Assembly (NCBI GenBank): GCA_025358075.1
Contig: JANYKU010000002.1
Span: 1 to 34,714, forward strand
Source: Ilumatobacteraceae bacterium
Lineage (GTDB): Bacteria > Actinomycetota > Acidimicrobiia > Acidimicrobiales > Ilumatobacteraceae
Length of the DNA: 34,714 nucleotides
Reading direction: 5' to 3'
The position numbers were made by a program, and so were the translations under genes. The notes beneath the pieces were generated by a model. It ran no database searches. It had not been told where the DNA came from and saw only the letters and a program-made list of their open reading frames with translations. Of this stretch, positions 32,053 to 34,714 are shown one piece after another; position 1 is the first letter of the stretch; every line of letters begins with the position of its first letter.

Positions 32053-32137
32053 CGCTTGGGTCCCCTGCTGCCGCTTCATCTCGCTCAGTTCAACAGAGTG
32101 CCGCGGACGGCCGCGTGATACGTCCGTGTGGATTCTG

Positions 32138-33001
32138 TCACTCGCGCAGGTCGAGCACCAGCGATTGGTTCGAGCGGCCGATGCGACCGTCGATGTCGAA
32201 CAGGGCAGTGTCCGACATTCCGACGCCGTGAGGCCCGTGATAGGTGGTGCTGGCCATCCCGACCCATTCACCACGCATCGGGTGGAAGAGATGGATGGTG
32301 AGCTCGGGATTGAGGAAGAGGTGGGACTCGAACGGCAGGACATGGGAGATGCCATTGGCGAAGTCGGCCGCGGCGGCAATGCGTTGCAGCGACGTGAGTG
32401 GCCGGTCGGGAAGCACCGGGACGATCAGCCGGATCCAGTCGAAGACGGCGCCGTTCGACGCGTTCGGCAGGTGGATGAATCGATGCTCGACCGCGCCATT
32501 GTGGAACGCGACGTAGTCGGTCGCCTTGATCTCGTCGTCGCTGCCGTGCTCCGGGCCGAGGGGTGCCGGTACCCGCTCGAGCATCGGCGCCAGGGTCTCG
32601 TCGTCGTGAGGAAGTGGGATGTCGGCTTGGCGGATTCGCAGCGCCCTGGCGCGAGCGAGGACGTTGTTAGTCGAAGCGAGCCTGACCGTCACGTCGATGA
32701 TGGAGACCTTGCGCCCGGGCCGAGTGATCTCGGCCTCGACGACCAGCGGCTGCAACGAGACGGGGCGCTCGAGCTCGACGGTGAGGCGCGAAACGAACCA
32801 GGCGACACCATCGTCGGGGAGCTCTTCGATCACTTGGGCGATCAGCGCCGCCACCGGGCCGCCGTGCAACGCGCTCGGATCCCAAGGACCGCGGGCGAGA
32901 TCGGTCGGCACCACGACGTTCCCGTCGATTCGCCGGAACAACGAACCCGTCGCTTCGGTCGTGCCCGCCACGTTGGCGACTCTACGCGGGCTCCCGCCCA
33001 T
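32138..33001 (-). CDS. Double-hotdog acyl-CoA thioesterase-like protein
   Basis: This protein of about 287 residues resembles actinobacterial thioesterase-superfamily (TesB-like double-hotdog) enzymes. It has the segment ALHGGPVAALIAQVIEE (hotdog helix), VSRLTVELERPV, and a second half with PDRPLTSLQRIAAAADFANGI and YHGPHGVGMSDTALFD. It would hydrolyse acyl-CoA thioesters. Start could be ATG 33001 or GTG 32971; both lie in the divergent region with pheA. The longer frame to 33799 is only the shadow of pheA. It may be first in the minus-strand train that continues to the cNMP and lar genes. Confidence 0.83.
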   Translation of the reverse strand: MGGSPRRVANVAGTTEATGSLFRRIDGNVVVPTDLARGPWDPSALHGGPVAALIAQVIEELPDDGVAWFVSRLTVELERPVSLQPLVVEAEITRPGRKVSIIDVTVRLASTNNVLARARALRIRQADIPLPHDDETLAPMLERVPAPLGPEHGSDDEIKATDYVAFHNGAVEHRFIHLPNASNGAVFDWIRLIVPVLPDRPLTSLQRIAAAADFANGISHVLPFESHLFLNPELTIHLFHPMRGEWVGMASTTYHGPHGVGMSDTALFDIDGRIGRSNQSLVLDLRE

Positions 33002-33043
33002 ATCGCTCTGTTGGAACGGGCGTGTGCCAATAGCCTGTGGTGC

Positions 33044-33979
33044 GTGATCGGTCCCTCCACTCGTATCGGCTTCCTCGGGCCGCTCGGCACGTTCACGGAG
33101 CAGGCACTGAAGTCGCAGCCTGATCTGGCCGTCGCCGAACACCTCCTGTACCGCACGATGCCCGATGTGCTCGACGCCGTCGAAGCTGGCGATGTCGACC
33201 TTGGGTTCGTGGCGATCGAGAACTCGATCGAGGGCATGGTCAACCTCACGCAAGACGAGCTGGCGTTCAGCCACGACCTGTTGATCCAGCGCGAGGTGGT
33301 GCTCGACATCGAACACTGCCTGCTGGCCAAGCCCGGCACCACGCTTGCCGATGTGAAGACCGTGTTGTCGATCCCCGTAGCAACGGCGCAGTGCCATGCC
33401 TATGTGCGCGCTGCGTTGCCGCAGGCGGAACTGCGCGCGGCCAACTCGACGGCCGAGGCGGCGCGCACGGTCAGCGAGGAGGCTGGCACCGGTTCCGCGG
33501 CGATCGCCCCACGGATCGCAGGCGACGTGTACGGCCTCGCGGTGCTGGCCGAAGACATCGCCGATCATCCCGGCAACCAGACCCGCTTCGTGCTGGTCTC
33601 CCGCTCCGGTGTGCCGGCGCCGACGGGTCACGACCGCACCGCCCTGGTGATCTATCAGCGTGCCGACGAGCCCGGCAGCCTGATCTCGATCCTGCAGGAG
33701 TTCGCGGCCCGACGGATCAACCTGTCGAACCTGCTGTCGCGTCCGACCAAGGACGGCGGGCTCGGTGACTACTGCTTCGTGATCTACGCCGACGGCCACA
33801 TCGCCGACGAGTTGATGGCTGATGCCGTGCGATCACTTCATGCCAAGCAGGGCAAGATCAAGTTCCTCGGTTCGTACCCCGCGGTTGGCGAGCACGCCCA
33901 CACCGCAAGGGAGCACGCCGATGCCAGGTGGCGCGACGCCGACGATTGGGTCGAGTCCCTGCGCAGTCAAATGGGGTAG
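33044..33979 (+). CDS. pheA: Prephenate dehydratase with ACT domain
   Basis: This 311-residue enzyme converts prephenate to phenylpyruvate for phenylalanine synthesis. Catalytic domain: FLGPLGTFTEQAL, AIENSIEG, NSTAEAA and the key TRF (T180). The C-terminal ACT domain (about 198-275) carries GSLISILQEFAARRINLSNLLSRP, the phenylalanine-sensing region. The GTG at 33044 is the start, just after a 42-base spacer from the thioesterase gene; a very long open frame reaches back to 31979 but only antisense to other genes. Feedback regulation by phenylalanine is expected. Confidence 0.95.
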   Translation: MIGPSTRIGFLGPLGTFTEQALKSQPDLAVAEHLLYRTMPDVLDAVEAGDVDLGFVAIENSIEGMVNLTQDELAFSHDLLIQREVVLDIEHCLLAKPGTTLADVKTVLSIPVATAQCHAYVRAALPQAELRAANSTAEAARTVSEEAGTGSAAIAPRIAGDVYGLAVLAEDIADHPGNQTRFVLVSRSGVPAPTGHDRTALVIYQRADEPGSLISILQEFAARRINLSNLLSRPTKDGGLGDYCFVIYADGHIADELMADAVRSLHAKQGKIKFLGSYPAVGEHAHTAREHADARWRDADDWVESLRSQMG

Positions 33980-33998
33980 CCCGCCCGCCCGAGCCCCT

Positions 33999-34103
33999 GT
34001 GGAGTCTTTCGACGCGCCCACGTGATCACGAAACACTCCACACCCTTGGGTCCCGTGCCTGTGGAGTGTTTCAACGCACCCTGGTGTGCCCGAAACACTC
34101 CAC
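33999..34103. repeat. Two consecutive GTGGAGTGTTTC inverted-repeat units
   Basis: GTGGAGTCTTTCG (33999-34011) pairs with CGAAACACTCCAC (34029-34041), with one mismatch. GTGGAGTGTTTC (34061-34072) pairs with GAAACACTCCAC (34092-34103) perfectly. Each hairpin has a 17-19-base loop and the units repeat with a period of 62 bases. They lie between pheA and tRNA-Ser, and could be transcription stops or members of a dispersed repeat family. Confidence 0.8.
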
Positions 34104-34120
34104 TGGGTAGCCTCGTTGCC

Positions 34121-34207
34121 GGAACGGTGGCAGAGCGGACAAATGCACCCGCCTTGAAAGCGGGAGGCTCACAAGGCCCGGGGGTTCGAATCCCTCCCGT
34201 TCCGCCA
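34121..34207 (+). tRNA. tRNA-Ser (anticodon UGA)
   Basis: An 87-base cloverleaf is visible: acceptor GGAACGG pairs with CCGTTCC; anticodon stem CCCGC/GCGGG with loop CTTGAAA gives anticodon TGA (34155-34157). A long variable arm (GGCTC...) as in class II serine tRNAs follows; T-arm GGTTCGAATCC; 3' GCCA encoded. The integrase gene starts 183 bases downstream, so this is the probable attachment gene of the right-hand element. Confidence 0.95.
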
Positions 34208-34317
34208 TGGGTGTTCGTGGATGTTCACCGAAGTCCACCGACGTACAATCTTAGGTGCTCTGAGCAGGGCTTTCGTTGCGTAGACGTCCACTGGCGTTGT
34301 AGCGTGTCACTCCCAGG

Positions 34318-34527
34318 GTTGCTCCCGGTTGCCCCCTTTTGGGGGTGCGTTGCTCCCGGCGTTGCTCCCGGTTTTGGAGGCATTCGAACCATGGCTCGGA
34401 AGGTGACCGGCAAGCGAAGTGTGGGCCGAAACGGCATCGTGCGGGTGCACGGCAAGGCATCGAACGGCGAGGGATCGGTGTACCTCGACGTCGACGGTTC
34501 GTGGCGGGCGACGTTCGTTGCTCCCGG
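34318..34527 (+). repeat. Four GTTGCTCCCGG direct repeats around the integrase start
   Basis: The 11-mer GTTGCTCCCGG is present at 34318-34328, 34349-34359, 34361-34371 and, inside the integrase gene, 34517-34527. A hairpin CCCCC-TTTT-GGGGG (34332-34345) lies between the first two. Closely spaced copies beside an integrase and a tRNA are typical of arm-type recombinase or excisionase sites. Confidence 0.6.
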
Positions 34528-34714
34528 CAGCGCCCGCCCCAAGCGAGTTCGCGGCAAAACCCGTGAGGAAGCGATCGCTCGCAGGGCCGTGAAGCTGGAG
34601 GAGCTGTCGCAGATCCAGTCGTCGACATTCCATCGCGAAGCGACCGTGGCCGAGCTGGCGGCCTGGTGGCTCGACGTGGTCGCGCGGCATCGCGTGCGGG
34701 CCTCGACGTTGGGC
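34391..34714 (+). CDS. Tyrosine recombinase/integrase, N-terminal part (runs off the window)
   Basis: Only the first 108 residues are present. They show the N-terminal arm-binding domain of phage/ICE integrases (NGEGSVYLDVDGSWRATFV, then RVRGKTREEAIARR) and the start of the core-binding domain (ATVAELAAWWLDVVARHRVRASTLG). The catalytic Arg/His/Tyr lie beyond the window. Start ATG 34391 has GGAGG upstream (34377-34381 region). Transcription points away from tRNA-Ser, into the element. Family assignment rests on the N-terminal pattern and on location. Confidence 0.82.
   Translation, partial: MARKVTGKRSVGRNGIVRVHGKASNGEGSVYLDVDGSWRATFVAPGSARPKRVRGKTREEAIARRAVKLEELSQIQSSTFHREATVAELAAWWLDVVARHRVRASTLG

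Noticed and set aside
31979-33043. Long N-terminal extension of prephenate dehydratase
   Set aside because: Runs antisense to the thioesterase gene; the enzyme's own fold begins at 33044.
1-34714. CRISPR array
   Set aside because: No regularly spaced repeats of 24-40 bases were found; the repeats reported are short palindromes or pairs.

Overview
This is a high-GC window in which many genes use GTG starts and neighbours often overlap by ATGA or GTGA. The gene families point to an actinobacterium: DUF2510, a TIGR03086/mycothiol-type DinB-like protein, an actinobacterial-style MobF relaxase and VirD4 pair, and an LDT lipoprotein with a Thr/Pro stalk. An Acidimicrobiia (Ilumatobacter-like) source is my guess, not something the sequence proves.

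The window has three parts. (1) Bases 1 to about 12.8 kb are the end of an integrated mobilisable island. It holds a MobF relaxase/helicase (5' end cut by the window), a coupling ATPase split into a membrane subunit and a motor subunit, a small nucleotidyltransferase behind phased CTGGAA half-sites, a three-gene restriction-modification operon on the minus strand (methyltransferase, PD-(D/E)xK nuclease, frameshifted third gene), a hypothetical protein, a DUF433-type antitoxin whose toxin is truncated, a SWIM zinc-finger protein and a HigBA toxin-antitoxin pair with a doubled palindromic operator. It appears to end at a tRNA 3'-end remnant followed by a strong terminator (12791-12844), as expected of an att site.

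(2) From about 12.85 to 34.2 kb the content looks like ordinary chromosome: a Tat-exported SGNH hydrolase; a TetR regulator divergent from a SnoaL-like protein, a TIGR03086 protein and an HpaH-type hydratase; convergent RraA-like and RidA genes; a DsbB and TlpA-like thioredoxin pair; a GGDEF-EAL protein with decayed EAL and I-site; GluQ; a 2OG-Fe(II) oxygenase; an L,D-transpeptidase; a degenerate GGDEF protein; a metallo-beta-lactamase/Rieske fusion; and a DUF2510 protein. A minus-strand train follows: thioesterase, cNMP-binding protein, LarB, LarC, rhodanese, ABC permease, ABC ATPase. The last five overlap one another, linking nickel-pincer cofactor synthesis to a sulfurtransferase and an exporter-like ABC system. 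Prephenate dehydratase, a cluster of palindromic repeats and tRNA-Ser(UGA) close the segment.

(3) Directly after tRNA-Ser a tyrosine-recombinase gene starts and runs off the window, preceded by three copies of an 11-bp repeat (a fourth lies within the gene). This is the edge of a second integrated element. The chromosomal block is therefore flanked by two tRNA-associated elements.

No CRISPR array, rRNA or complete insertion sequence was seen. The observations most worth following are the lar-rhodanese-ABC overlap operon, the phased half-sites at 3794-3860, the third gene of the R-M operon, and the repeat family beside tRNA-Ser.
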